Source: Aeromonas salmonicida subsp. salmonicida (GTDB taxonomy: Bacteria; Pseudomonadota; Gammaproteobacteria; Enterobacterales; Aeromonadaceae). Taken from it: a DNA stretch of 64,000 bases. Below the pieces are notes generated by a model, which was not told the origin of the DNA, ran no database searches, and saw only the letters and a program-made list of their open reading frames with translations. Of the stretch, positions 28,027-37,173 are shown piece after piece. Each line of letters begins with the position of its first letter. Position 1 is the first letter of the stretch. Where the stretch lies: the NCBI RefSeq assembly GCF_001643305.1, contig NZ_LSGW01000083.1, positions 1-64,000 of the forward strand, read 5' to 3'. The position numbers and the translations under genes were made by a program.

Positions 28027-29268
28027 TTATACGCGTTTGAAGATCAGTGAGCCATTGGTGCCGCCAAAACCGAACGAGTTGGACAAGGCATACTCAAAGT
28101 GACCAGGTTTGGCTACGTGGGGCACCAGATCCAGATCGCACTCTTCATCCGGATTATCCAGATTGATGGTGGGTGGTGCCACCTGATCACGCAGCGCCAG
28201 CACTGTGATGATGGCTTCGATAGCACCCGCCGCACCCAGCAGATGGCCGGTCATGGACTTGGTGGAGCTGATCATCAGGGCGCTGGCATGCTCGCCAAAC
28301 ACCTGCTTCATGCCGCGCAGCTCGGCCACATCACCCAAGGGGGTAGAGGTGCCGTGGGCGTTGATGTAACCAATCTGCTCGGGAGCGATACCGGCATCCT
28401 TGATGGCATTTTTCATGGCGCGCGCACCACCGCTGCCGTCAGAGGGAGGTGCCGTCATATGATAAGCATCGCCACTCATGCCAAAGCCAACCAGCTCGGC
28501 ATAGATCTTGGCACCACGGGCCTTGGCGTGTTCATACTCTTCCAGTACCAGCACACCGGCGCCGTCACCCAGCACAAAACCGTCGCGATCCTTGTCCCAC
28601 GGGCGACTCGCCTTCTGGGGCTCGTCGTTGCGGGTAGAGAGTGCCTTGGCCGCCGCAAAACCGCCCATTCCCATGGGGGTAGAAGCCTTTTCGGTACCGC
28701 CGGCTACCATCACGTCCGCATCACCGTAGGCGATCATGCGGCCAGCCATGCCGATGGCATGGGTGCCTGTGGTACAAGCAGTAGTCACCGCTATATTGGG
28801 GCCTTGCAGTCCCTTCATGATGGAGAGATGACCGGACACCATATTGATGATGGTGGAAGGCACGAAGAAAGGGCTCAGCTTGCGCGGGCCACCGTTGATC
28901 AGGCTGGTATGGTTCTGTTCAATCAGACCCAGACCGCCGATACCGGAACCTATGGCCACACCGACCCGCTCTGCATTGTCTTCATTGACAACCAGACCCG
29001 CATCATCGAGCGCCTGGATCCCCGCCGCCACGCCGTACTGGATGAAGAGATCCATCTTGCGGGCTTCTTTGCGGTTGATACCGTACTGTTCGGGATAAAA
29101 CTCTTTGACCTGGCCTGCGAAACGGGTCGCAAACTCGCTGGCATCAAAATGTTCGATAGGAGAAATGCCGCTCTGCCCGTTGAGCAGGGCTTGCCAGCTG
29201 GATTCGGCAGTGTTGCCCACCGGGGAAAGCATCCCCAAGCCGGTCACCACGACTCTGCGTTTTGACAC
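28027..29268 (-). CDS. fabF: 3-oxoacyl-[ACP] synthase II FabF
   Basis: A 413-aa KAS II with the catalytic triad visible: Cys in [13 protein letters not shown], His in [12 protein letters not shown] and His in [12 protein letters not shown]. It elongates acyl-ACP, notably C16:1 to C18:1. The start codon is GTG 29268. It lies after acpP with a strong hairpin between. Confidence 0.96.
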   Translation of the reverse strand: MSKRRVVVTGLGMLSPVGNTAESSWQALLNGQSGISPIEHFDASEFATRFAGQVKEFYPEQYGINRKEARKMDLFIQYGVAAGIQALDDAGLVVNEDNAERVGVAIGSGIGGLGLIEQNHTSLINGGPRKLSPFFVPSTIINMVSGHLSIMKGLQGPNIAVTTACTTGTHAIGMAGRMIAYGDADVMVAGGTEKASTPMGMGGFAAAKALSTRNDEPQKASRPWDKDRDGFVLGDGAGVLVLEEYEHAKARGAKIYAELVGFGMSGDAYHMTAPPSDGSGGARAMKNAIKDAGIAPEQIGYINAHGTSTPLGDVAELRGMKQVFGEHASALMISSTKSMTGHLLGAAGAIEAIITVLALRDQVAPPTINLDNPDEECDLDLVPHVAKPGHFEYALSNSFGFGGTNGSLIFKRV

Positions 29269-29310
29269 TGAGGTAGTCTCCGAGAGGTATTTTGAAAGGG
29301 AGTAAACATA

Positions 29311-29338
29311 AAAGAAGCGGCCCTTGGGCCGCTTCTTT
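29311..29338 (-). terminator. Hairpin between acpP and fabF
   Basis: A 13-bp perfect stem AAAGAAGCGGCCC with its complement around TT. It probably ends or attenuates the abundant acpP transcript. Confidence 0.8.
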
Positions 29339-29350
29339 CAGAACAGGAAC

Positions 29351-29587
29351 TTATTCCTGATTAGCGGTGATGTAATCGATAGCCGCTTGAACAGTAGTGA
29401 TCTTTTCGGCTTCTTCATCAGGAATTTCGGTATCGAATTCTTCTTCCAGCGCCATTACCAGTTCAACGGTATCCAAAGAGTCAGCGCCCAGGTCGTCGAC
29501 GAAGGAGGCAGCGTTCTTGACGTCTTCCTCTTTAACACCCAGTTGTTCGATGATGATTTTCTTTACGCGTTCTTCGATGTTGCTCAT
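29351..29587 (-). CDS. acpP: Acyl carrier protein
   Basis: A 78-aa acidic protein; Ser in [13 protein letters not shown] carries the phosphopantetheine group. It carries acyl chains for fatty acid synthesis. Nearly identical in blocks to E. coli AcpP. Confidence 0.98.
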   Translation of the reverse strand: MSNIEERVKKIIIEQLGVKEEDVKNAASFVDDLGADSLDTVELVMALEEEFDTEIPDEEAEKITTVQAAIDYITANQE

Positions 29588-29744
29588 GACCTGAATTTTC
29601 CTTTAAAAATACGCTATTGCGTCTGGTTGGGGTAGTTTATTCAATTAACGTCAGTTTGCAAGTAGCTTGCCTCTGGTCAAACCACGAAATTCGCCAAACT
29701 TCGGCGTACTATCGCAAATTTGAACAGATCTCACGACAAATTGA

Positions 29745-30479
29745 TTACACCATGTACATCCCGCCGTTAACATGCAGGGTTTCGCCAGTGATATAGGCGG
29801 CATCATCCGACGCCAAGAATACCACAGCTGCGGCAATTTCTTTTGGATCACCCAAACGGGCTGCTGGCACCTGATTCATGATGCCGGCACGTTGTTCGTC
29901 ATTCAGTGCCCGGGTCATGTCGGTCTCGATAAAACCGGGCGCAACCGCATTCACTGTAATACCACGGGATGCCACTTCCCGAGCCAACGATTTGGTAAAG
30001 CCAACCAGACCCGCCTTGGCGGCTGCATAGTTGACCTGGCCTGCATTGCCCATGGTTCCGACCACGGAGCCGATGCTGATAATCCGGCCATGACGCTTCT
30101 TCATCATGGCGCGCAATACTGGCTTGCTCAGACGATAGAGGGAAGTCAGGTTGGTGTCGATGATTTCATTCCACTCGTCATCTTTCATACGCATCAACAG
30201 GTTGTCGCGGGTGATGCCGGCATTGTTGATCAGGATATCGATGTCGCCGAAACGCGCCTTGATGGCCGCGAAAACAGTCTCGATGGATTCAGGACTGGTC
30301 ACGTTCAGTGCCATGCCATAACCCTGCTCACCCAGATAGGCGCTGATAGCCTCTGCGCCGCTGTCGCTGGTCGCTGTGCCGACGACTTTTGCGCCACGGG
30401 CCGCAAATGTCTCGGCAATCGCACGGCCGATACCACGACTGGCACCGGTCACCAACACAACCTTATTGGTAAAACTCAT
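29745..30479 (-). CDS. fabG: 3-oxoacyl-[ACP] reductase FabG
   Basis: A 244-aa SDR: cofactor loop VTGASRGIGRAIA, NNAGITRDN, catalytic Ser in IISIGSVVG and YAAAKAG (Tyr, Lys). It reduces 3-oxoacyl-ACP with NADPH. The 157-bp gap to acpP carries the acpP promoter. Confidence 0.97.
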   Translation of the reverse strand: MSFTNKVVLVTGASRGIGRAIAETFAARGAKVVGTATSDSGAEAISAYLGEQGYGMALNVTSPESIETVFAAIKARFGDIDILINNAGITRDNLLMRMKDDEWNEIIDTNLTSLYRLSKPVLRAMMKKRHGRIISIGSVVGTMGNAGQVNYAAAKAGLVGFTKSLAREVASRGITVNAVAPGFIETDMTRALNDEQRAGIMNQVPAARLGDPKEIAAAVVFLASDDAAYITGETLHVNGGMYMV

Positions 30480-30492
30480 TATCTGCTCCTGT

Positions 30493-31419
30493 TTACTTGG
30501 ACTGGGCCAGCGCCAGCTCGAAAGAGGCTACATCGTTGGTATGGATACCTTCCACGCGCTTGTCGATGCGCTTGGCCAGCCCGGTCAATACCTTGCCCGG
30601 CCCCATCTCGATCTCGAGGGTGACACCTTCATTGGCCATCCGCTCCACCGTCTCGGTCCAACGGACCGGACTGAACAGCTGACGCACCAGCGCTTGCTTG
30701 ATGGCGGCCGGATCCTGTTCACAGGATACGTCGACATTATTGATGACTGCGATGGTTGGAACCTTGATCTCGATCCCGTCCAGCGCAGCCGCCAGTTTTT
30801 CTGCGGCAGGTTTCATCAGTGCACAGTGGGATGGCACCGAGACCGGCAGCGGCAATGCCCGCTTGGCGCCAGACTCTTTCATCAGTGCGTTGGCGCGCTC
30901 AACCGCTTCCTTGTGACCGGCGATCACCACCTGGCCCGGGGAGTTGAAGTTGACCGGAGAGACCACCTGACCTTGCGCCGCTTTTTCGCAGTTGGCGGCG
31001 ATGGCTTCATTATCCAGACCTATGATGGCCGCCATGGCACCGGTCCCTTCCGGTACGGCTTCCTGCATGGCCAAACCACGCAGTTCAACCAGTTTGACCG
31101 CATCGGCGAAATCCAGCGCGCCGCTGCACACCAGTGCTGAGTACTCACCCAGACTGTGGCCGGCCATCATGGCGGGGGTCGCCCCACCCTGCTGTTGCCA
31201 CAGACGCCACAGGGCGACGGAGGCCGTCAGCAACGCGGGCTGGGTGCGCCAAGTTTTGTTCAGATCTTCAACCGGACCATCCATGACCAAGGCAAACAGG
31301 TCATAACCCAGCACCTGGCTCGCCTCGGCGAAGGTTTCCTTGATCACGGCGTGTTGCTCGGCCAGCATGCCAACGGCTTGGGAGCCTTGTCCCGGGAAGG
31401 CAATGGCAAATTGGGTCAT
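30493..31419 (-). CDS. fabD: Malonyl-CoA:ACP transacylase FabD
   Basis: A 308-aa protein with the N-terminal FPGQGSQ and active-site GHSLGEYSALV (Ser about 92) and a C-terminal catalytic His in VPSHCALM. Two ATGs (31422, 31419) follow AAGGA; the second fits spacing and E. coli FabD better. 13 bp from fabG. Confidence 0.96.
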   Translation of the reverse strand: MTQFAIAFPGQGSQAVGMLAEQHAVIKETFAEASQVLGYDLFALVMDGPVEDLNKTWRTQPALLTASVALWRLWQQQGGATPAMMAGHSLGEYSALVCSGALDFADAVKLVELRGLAMQEAVPEGTGAMAAIIGLDNEAIAANCEKAAQGQVVSPVNFNSPGQVVIAGHKEAVERANALMKESGAKRALPLPVSVPSHCALMKPAAEKLAAALDGIEIKVPTIAVINNVDVSCEQDPAAIKQALVRQLFSPVRWTETVERMANEGVTLEIEMGPGKVLTGLAKRIDKRVEGIHTNDVASFELALAQSK

Positions 31420-31491
31420 CATTGATTCCTTTAAGGTAAGACAAAACGAAATCGGTCACGGGATGATGCCTTGGCGCCATCCCGCTAAAGA

Positions 31492-32451
31492 TCAGAGGCG
31501 GATCAGCGCCGAACCCCAGGCGAAACCACCGCCGAAGGCCTCCAGCAGTACCAACTGGCCCGGTTTGATCCGGCCGTCACGCACCCCTTCATCGAAGGCA
31601 ATGGGCACGGAGGCAGCAGAGGTGTTGCCGTGTTTGTCGAGGGTCAGCACCACTTTATCGAGGCTCATGCCGAGCTTCTTGGCGGTCGCGCTGATGATGC
31701 GGAAGTTGGCCTGGTGCGGTACCAGCCAGTCGAGTTCGCTCGGCGCTATGCCAGCGGCTGCCAGCGTCTCGGTCACGATCTCGCTCAACCGCGTCACCGC
31801 CACCTTGAACACATCGTTGCCCTTCATATACATGTAGGCTTCGAGCTCGGTGCCCGGCATGCCGCGACGAGGGTGCGGCAACTTGAGCAGATCGCCATAA
31901 CGGCCATCTGCATGGAGGTGCGTTGACAGGATCCCAGGCGTCTCGTTTGCGCCAACAATCACAGCCCCTGCCCCGTCACCAAACAGTATGATGGTGCCAC
32001 GATCTTGCGGGTCACACATGCGGGACAGCACATCGGCGCCAACAACCAGCACATGGCGGGCGGCCCCGGACTTGACGAACTGATCGGCAATGGAGAGCGC
32101 ATAGGTGAAACCGGCGCAGGCGGCTGCCACGTCAAATGCAGGAATGCCTGGTACACCGAGCAATCCCTGCAGCTCGCAGGCGGCAGCCGGGAAGGCGTTT
32201 TCGGCGCTGGTGGTCGCCAGCACTATCATGTCGAGATCGACAGCGGTCAGACCCGCGGCTTCCAAGGCGCGCAGGGCGGCCTGGTGAGACAGGGTGGCGA
32301 CAGTTTCGTCGGCACCGGCAATACGGCGTTCACGGATCCCGGTACGTTCCACGATCCACTCATCACTGGTTTCAACCATTTGCTCGAGATCGGCGTTGGT
32401 ACGCACTGAACTCGGCAGATAACTGCCAGTACCCAGAATTTTGCTATGCAT
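31492..32451 (-). CDS. fabH: 3-oxoacyl-[ACP] synthase III FabH
   Basis: A 319-aa KAS III, beginning [13 protein letters not shown]. The catalytic Cys is in [13 protein letters not shown], with His in [10 protein letters not shown] and Asn in GNTSAAS. It starts fatty acid synthesis from acetyl-CoA and malonyl-ACP. It follows plsX by 7 bp. Confidence 0.96.
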   Translation of the reverse strand: MHSKILGTGSYLPSSVRTNADLEQMVETSDEWIVERTGIRERRIAGADETVATLSHQAALRALEAAGLTAVDLDMIVLATTSAENAFPAAACELQGLLGVPGIPAFDVAAACAGFTYALSIADQFVKSGAARHVLVVGADVLSRMCDPQDRGTIILFGDGAGAVIVGANETPGILSTHLHADGRYGDLLKLPHPRRGMPGTELEAYMYMKGNDVFKVAVTRLSEIVTETLAAAGIAPSELDWLVPHQANFRIISATAKKLGMSLDKVVLTLDKHGNTSAASVPIAFDEGVRDGRIKPGQLVLLEAFGGGFAWGSALIRL

Positions 32452-32458
32452 AGAGTTC

Positions 32459-33478
32459 TTATAGATCCCTGTCGGAAAAGACAGATTCAAGGCGATCTGC
32501 TATTTGCAATGGAAGTTGATGCTTGGCCTCTTGTGCGGCCAGCAGGATCGCATTACACAGAGCGTGCCGTTCGGCTCGCCCATGGCTTTTTACCACAATG
32601 CCGCGCAATCCTAACAGACTTGCACCGTTATACTGGTCGGGGTTCAGGTAAGAAAAACGTCGTTTGAACATAAATCCGGCGAGTCGGCCAAGAAAACTGC
32701 GTTTTTTGCGGGGATATCCGGCCAGCTGGGCCATCATCCGCACTACCCCTTCCGCCGTTTTGAGGGCGACATTGCCAACAAAACCATCGCAGACAATAAC
32801 ATCACACTCGCCGCTGAAGATGCGATCACCCTCGACAAAGCCAACGAAATTGAGTGCGCTGCACTGACGGAGCAACTCTGCGCTGTGACGCACCAGGTCA
32901 TTGCCCTTTATCTCCTCCTCCCCCACGTTGAGCAAGGCAACCCGGGGCGACGCAATGCCTTCAACCTTTTCGGCCACCACCGACCCCATCACAGCGAACT
33001 GCAACAGGGTGTCGGCATCGCAGCTGACATTGGCGCCGAGATCCAGCATCACGGTACGCTTGCCACTCAAGGTCGGCAGCGCCTTGATGAGCGCAGGTCT
33101 GTCGACACCGGGCAAGGATTTGAGCACACACTTGGCCATGGCCATCAGGGCACCGGTATTACCGGCACTGACGCAGGCATCGGCCTCACCGGCTTTCACC
33201 AGATTGAGCACAACCCGCATGGAGGAGTCTTTCAAAGTTCTCAGCGCCACGATCGGCTTGTCGCCCATGCCAACCACTTGGGATGCATGTACGAAACGAA
33301 CGCGAGGATGAGTCAGCAAGCCATGTTGCTGCAATAAGGCAGTGGTCTGGTGTTGATCACCAACCAGAATGAGTTTTAGCTGGGGCAAAAGAGACAGTGC
33401 CTGCACAACGGCAGGCACTGTTTCCGAGGGGCCAATATCTCCCCCCATTATGTCTAGCGCGACAGTTTGCGTAGACAA
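32459..33478 (-). CDS. plsX: Phosphate acyltransferase PlsX
   Basis: A 339-aa protein with [17 protein letters not shown] at the start and the family blocks [24 protein letters not shown] and [16 protein letters not shown]. It makes acyl-phosphate for phosphatidic acid synthesis. I chose TTG 33478, 6 nt after AAGGA; a TTG two codons earlier sits directly on that site. Confidence 0.94.
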   Translation of the reverse strand: MSTQTVALDIMGGDIGPSETVPAVVQALSLLPQLKLILVGDQHQTTALLQQHGLLTHPRVRFVHASQVVGMGDKPIVALRTLKDSSMRVVLNLVKAGEADACVSAGNTGALMAMAKCVLKSLPGVDRPALIKALPTLSGKRTVMLDLGANVSCDADTLLQFAVMGSVVAEKVEGIASPRVALLNVGEEEIKGNDLVRHSAELLRQCSALNFVGFVEGDRIFSGECDVIVCDGFVGNVALKTAEGVVRMMAQLAGYPRKKRSFLGRLAGFMFKRRFSYLNPDQYNGASLLGLRGIVVKSHGRAERHALCNAILLAAQEAKHQLPLQIADRLESVFSDRDL

Positions 33479-33487
33479 AGGCAATCC

Positions 33488-33655
33488 TTAAGCGATTACC
33501 TTTTTACCGCGGTAGAAACCATCGGCAGTCACATGGTGACGACGATGGATTTCACCACTGGTCTGATCAACAGTCAGAGCTGCACTGGTCAGCGCATCGT
33601 GTGAACGACGCATGCCACGCTTGGCACGGGTTTTACGGTTCTGTTGTACGGCCAT
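33488..33655 (-). CDS. rpmF: 50S ribosomal protein L32
   Basis: A 55-aa basic protein: [20 protein letters not shown], then [20 protein letters not shown] and a final KKVIA. It lies between yceD and plsX as in E. coli. The ribosome site GGAG lies before ATG 33655. Confidence 0.97.
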
Positions 33656-33674
33656 TGTAGGCTAACTCCTAGAT

Positions 33675-34196
33675 TCACTTACGTTTAAGCTCTTCAAGAA
33701 CTGCGAAGGGATTCGGCCGCTCATCAGCAGGTTCGATATCACCCCAAGTCATGTCCATGTTACCGCGAGGGCAAGCATCCATTGGATGCATTGCCACCTG
33801 AGGCAACGAGAGGATGAGTTCATCCTCCAGAACTTGATGAAGATCTATCTCGCCGTTTTCGTCCAACTCAATGGGCTCATAAGCTTCCGGCAGTTCTTCC
33901 TCGTTTGTTTTTTCAAACAGCGGAGTGTAGATAAAATCAGCTTCACAAAGGTGCTCGAATGTCTCTCCACAACGCTGGCAAACCAGGTCAACCTTGGCAT
34001 GGGCAGTGCCTTTCATAACGGTCAACTTCTGGACATCTTTGCCAAAGTGCAGTGATACATCAACATCACTCTGCAAGCCTGCGGTTGATTCCTCCAGCCT
34101 GGGCATCTGCGACTTTTCCACTATCCCGACATAGTCGAGCAGCTTCAAGGCATTACGGACTGGATCAACCTTAACGGGCAACTTCACCTTTTGCAT
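33675..34196 (-). CDS. yceD: DUF177-family 23S rRNA accumulation protein YceD
   Basis: A 173-aa acidic protein with the DUF177 blocks VDLVCQRCGETFEH (Cys pair), DLHQVLEDELILSLPQVAMH and DERPNPFAVLEELK at the end. Loss of YceD is known to lower 23S rRNA in bacteria and plants. First gene of the yceD-rpmF-plsX-fab run, preceded by a structured leader. Confidence 0.93.
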   Translation of the reverse strand: MQKVKLPVKVDPVRNALKLLDYVGIVEKSQMPRLEESTAGLQSDVDVSLHFGKDVQKLTVMKGTAHAKVDLVCQRCGETFEHLCEADFIYTPLFEKTNEEELPEAYEPIELDENGEIDLHQVLEDELILSLPQVAMHPMDACPRGNMDMTWGDIEPADERPNPFAVLEELKRK

Positions 34197-34499
34197 AGGG
34201 CGCGAATATTATAGGTCCAACAACTGATAGTCAAAGGAAAAAGTCCTTACCGCCGATGATTTTAACCATACAAGTCCCTGAGATGCCGGGACTTGTTCTC
34301 ATCGGTGGCTGATTATGCCATAAACAGCAGGATCCTACACAGGATCCTGTCCGGATTTACTGCTCACTCAGAATGACAACCCAAGTGCCATCCGCATCAT
34401 TGCCGGTCCAGCATGGAAACCTCATCGGAGATTTGCCCGGCTCACGGCGTGGCGATACCATCGGCACCTGACTGCATCAAATCAGGACATCACAACACA
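34197..34499. other. Intergenic region between yceD and maf (divergent)
   Basis: No gene. It carries a nested stem-loop (34250-34308) and a direct repeat AGGATCCT/AGGATCCT at about 34330-34349. Promoters for both flanking genes must lie here. Confidence 0.6.
34250..34308 (-). promoter_or_regulatory. Nested stem-loop, candidate leader of the yceD-rpmF operon
   Basis: A 10-bp outer stem (34250-34259 with 34299-34308, one GU pair) encloses a perfect 9-bp inner stem ACAAGTCCC/GGGACTTGT (34270-34278, 34288-34296). It lies 54-112 nt before the yceD start and has no T-tract. It could be an mRNA leader or a protein-binding site; the class is unknown to me. Confidence 0.45.
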
Positions 34500-35081
34500 A
34501 TGCCAACACAGCTTATCCTCGCCTCCACGTCCCGCTATCGTAAAACCCTGTTGGAAAAACTCGGCCTTCCCTTTGAATGTGCGGCACCCGAGGTGGATGA
34601 ATCTCCCCTGCCCGGCGAATCTGCCGAGACGCTGGTGGCGCGGCTGGCCTATGCCAAGGCGAATGCCATTGCCAACCGGCGTGATCAGGGACTGATCATA
34701 GGGTCCGATCAGGTGTGTGTCTGCGACGGTCAGATCCTGGGCAAGCCAGGCACTGTGGAGAAGACGGTGGCACAGCTGATGGCCGCACGGGGCCGCAGCA
34801 TTACCTTTTATACCGGCCTGTGCGTACTGGATGCCGCCAGCGGCAAAGCAGAACAGCTGGTGGAGCCCTTCACTGTGCACTTCCGCACTCTGGATGAGAC
34901 CGCCATTCGCCGCTACGTGGCAGCGGAGATGCCCCTTGATTGCGCGGGCAGTTTCAAATGTGAAGGTATGGGGATAATGCTGTTCAAAGGGCTGGAGGGG
35001 CGCGATCCCAACGCCCTGATCGGCCTGCCCCTGATCGGTCTGATCGAGCTGCTGGAACGCCACGGCCTCGCCCTGCCCTGA
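34500..35081 (+). CDS. Maf-like nucleoside triphosphate pyrophosphatase (YceF type)
   Basis: A 193-aa Maf protein: LILASTSRYRKTLLEKLGL, IGSDQVCVCDGQILGKPG, SFKCEGMGIMLFKGLEGRDPNALIGLPL. The block after Gly-Lys-Pro and the Cys-rich loop fit the YceF subfamily, which hydrolyses 7-methyl-GTP. It lies next to rluC and yceD as yceF does in E. coli. ATG 34500 has only a weak ribosome site. Confidence 0.9.
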   Translation: MPTQLILASTSRYRKTLLEKLGLPFECAAPEVDESPLPGESAETLVARLAYAKANAIANRRDQGLIIGSDQVCVCDGQILGKPGTVEKTVAQLMAARGRSITFYTGLCVLDAASGKAEQLVEPFTVHFRTLDETAIRRYVAAEMPLDCAGSFKCEGMGIMLFKGLEGRDPNALIGLPLIGLIELLERHGLALP

Positions 35082-35114
35082 CGGGAATAGTCTATCCACG
35101 ACGAGCCAAACGAA

Positions 35115-35138
35115 AAACGGGAGCCAAGGCTCCCGTTT
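35115..35138. terminator. Bidirectional terminator
   Basis: An 11-bp stem AAACGGGAGCC/GGCTCCCGTTT around AA, flanked by A- and T-rich ends, between maf and the convergent HAD gene. Confidence 0.8.
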
Positions 35139-35168
35139 CGTCATCTATTCAACTGGCATATGGCAAGA

Positions 35169-35816
35169 CTAACCCAGCAGCAGCTTCAACTCGTCCATGG
35201 TATCGACGACCGCAAGCGGATCATGTGTCTGCAAGCGCTTCTTGTCGTGCACACCCCAGCTTACGCCGATCCGCGGCATGGCGAGCGCTTCTGCCATCGT
35301 CATGTCGTGGATGGAGTCACCGATCATCACTGCCTGATGGGGAGCAAAGCCCAGCTCATCCAGAATTTGCGTCAACATCAGAGGAGCGGGTTTGGAGTTG
35401 GCCTCGTCCGCGCCACGGGTGGCAGCAAACAGCGGCCGCAGGCCAGTATCATCCAGCACCCGATCAAAGCCGCGGCGAGACTTGCCCGTCGCCACCGCCA
35501 ATGCAATTCCCTGCCCGTGCCAGTGATGCAGCAGCGCACTCGCCCCGGCAAACAACGGACTCGGTGTACCGTCATGCAGATAGTGATGACGATAGCGGGC
35601 GATCAGGGCGTTGGCCCGCTCGCCACCCGGCGCCAGTTCAAACAGCAGTGGAATGCCGACCTCCAGGCTGAGCCCTATTATCTGATGTGTCTGCACCTTA
35701 GTGGGCACCGGCTCGCCGCAATCGCGCGCCGCCCCCGCGACGCAGGCAACAATCCGCCCCACCGAGTCCATCAGGGTACCGTCCCAGTCGAAAATGGCGA
35801 GTCGGATAGCCTTCAT
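35169..35816 (-). CDS. HAD-superfamily hydrolase (phosphatase, Gph-like)
   Basis: A 215-aa HAD subfamily IA protein: motif I FDWDGTLMDS with nucleophile Asp, motif II AVATGKS, Lys in SKPAP, and motif IV MIGDSIHDM. An all-helical cap is at residues 15-85. The substrate is not predictable. Its ATG overlaps the rluC stop (ATGA), so it is coupled to rluC. Confidence 0.9.
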   Translation of the reverse strand: MKAIRLAIFDWDGTLMDSVGRIVACVAGAARDCGEPVPTKVQTHQIIGLSLEVGIPLLFELAPGGERANALIARYRHHYLHDGTPSPLFAGASALLHHWHGQGIALAVATGKSRRGFDRVLDDTGLRPLFAATRGADEANSKPAPLMLTQILDELGFAPHQAVMIGDSIHDMTMAEALAMPRIGVSWGVHDKKRLQTHDPLAVVDTMDELKLLLG

Positions 35817-36760
35817 CAGCGTGCCAGCTTGTTGAGGAAATTGTCGAGCTCAGGCGCGAGCGGTGCCTCGATCAGCACCTCGCGGCCATCAACCGGATGA
35901 GTGAATGTCAGCTTCCAAGCGTGCAAAAATAGCCGTTTCAGCCCTTGGCTGCGCATTTTCTCGTCAAAGGCAGCTTCCCCATACTTGTCATCACAGGCAA
36001 TGGGATGACCTGCATGCTGGGTATGGACCCGGATCTGGTGGGTACGCCCCGTAATCGGGCTGCACTCGACTAGGGTCGCCTCGGCAAATTGACGGGCGAT
36101 GCGGAAACGGGTTTCGGATGGCTTGCCATCACTGCTGACCCGCACTACCCGTTCACCGGATTGCAGATCATTCTTGCGCAGCGGCGCATTGACTACCTTG
36201 ACGTGGGGCTGCCACTGGCCGCGCACCAATGCCAGATACTGCTTGCGCATGGTTTTGACCCGCAACTGCTCATGGAGGCTGCGCAGCGCACTGCGCTTCT
36301 TGGCAACCAGCAGCACGCCAGAGGTGTCACGATCCAGCCGATGCACCAGCTCCAGGAAGCGGGCGTCCGGGCGCAGGGCTCGCAGTCCCTCTATGACGCC
36401 AAAACTCAGACCACTGCCGCCGTGCACGGCCATGCCGGACGGTTTGTTGAGCACTATCATGGCGTCGTCTTCAAACAGGATCTGGCTCTCCAGACGCTGG
36501 ATGCTGCCGAGGTTGGCCGAGGGCAGTTCGTTTTTCTCGGCAACCCGCACGGGAGGAACCCGTACCTCGTCGCCCGGGCAGAGTTTGTATTCCGGTTTGA
36601 TGCGCTTTTTGTTGACGCGCACTTCCCCTTTTCGAAGGATGCGATAAATCAGGCTCTTGGGGACGCCCTTTAGCTGAGTCTTGAGAAAATTGTCGATGCG
36701 CTGCCCTTCATGCTCAGCTTCGATGGTGAGCAGCTGCACTTGTTGTTGTATCTGTGTCAT
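35816..36760 (-). CDS. rluC: 23S rRNA pseudouridine synthase RluC
   Basis: A 314-aa protein with an N-terminal S4 domain (GQRIDNFLKTQLKGVPKSLIYRIL) and the catalytic VHRLDRDTSGVLLVAK (Asp in RLD), then RTHQIRVHTQHAGHPI. It makes pseudouridine at 955, 2504 and 2580. The start ATG 36760 matches E. coli RluC. Divergent from rne, as in E. coli. Confidence 0.94.
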   Translation of the reverse strand: MTQIQQQVQLLTIEAEHEGQRIDNFLKTQLKGVPKSLIYRILRKGEVRVNKKRIKPEYKLCPGDEVRVPPVRVAEKNELPSANLGSIQRLESQILFEDDAMIVLNKPSGMAVHGGSGLSFGVIEGLRALRPDARFLELVHRLDRDTSGVLLVAKKRSALRSLHEQLRVKTMRKQYLALVRGQWQPHVKVVNAPLRKNDLQSGERVVRVSSDGKPSETRFRIARQFAEATLVECSPITGRTHQIRVHTQHAGHPIACDDKYGEAAFDEKMRSQGLKRLFLHAWKLTFTHPVDGREVLIEAPLAPELDNFLNKLAR

Positions 36761-37173
36761 GGCGCGGATTTTAACACTGCCGGCGCCCCTTGGCTGCATG
36801 CTTTGTTGAAAAATGGCGCCTTGCTATAAAAGTGGTTTAAATGGGATAATAAACAAGGTTTTGTCATTGTGTTCAAGCCTTGTACTAAGTGGCCAATATT
36901 TATGCCACCCAATCCCAAAACACCGTGTATACAAGAACATGACGGTTCCCGGGTGCGAGGTACAACGCATGGAGAACACAAGCAGAACCGATTATTTGTC
37001 TCCACATCGGCATCCTTAATTCATGCCTTCTCGAGAAGGCCGAACCAGAGCGCCCTTAGTTTGCGCCTCATGCATACCCCAACCGGGAGGTTGCCCAAGT
37101 ATGCTGAAGACCCGAGGCCGGCGCCGGCAGGATCCTGTGGAGGAAATCAAAATGACAAAATAACGAGAACTCA
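36761..37173 (+). promoter_or_regulatory. Long leader of the RNase E gene
   Basis: About 410 bp without a gene separate rluC and rne. E. coli rne has a 361-nt leader (rne5) through which RNase E cuts its own mRNA. Here I see stems such as GTGGC/GCCAC (about 36888-36907) and TTCTCGAGAA (37027-37036), and GGAGGA before a short ORF start at 37151. Equivalence to rne5 is inferred by position and length. Confidence 0.55.
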
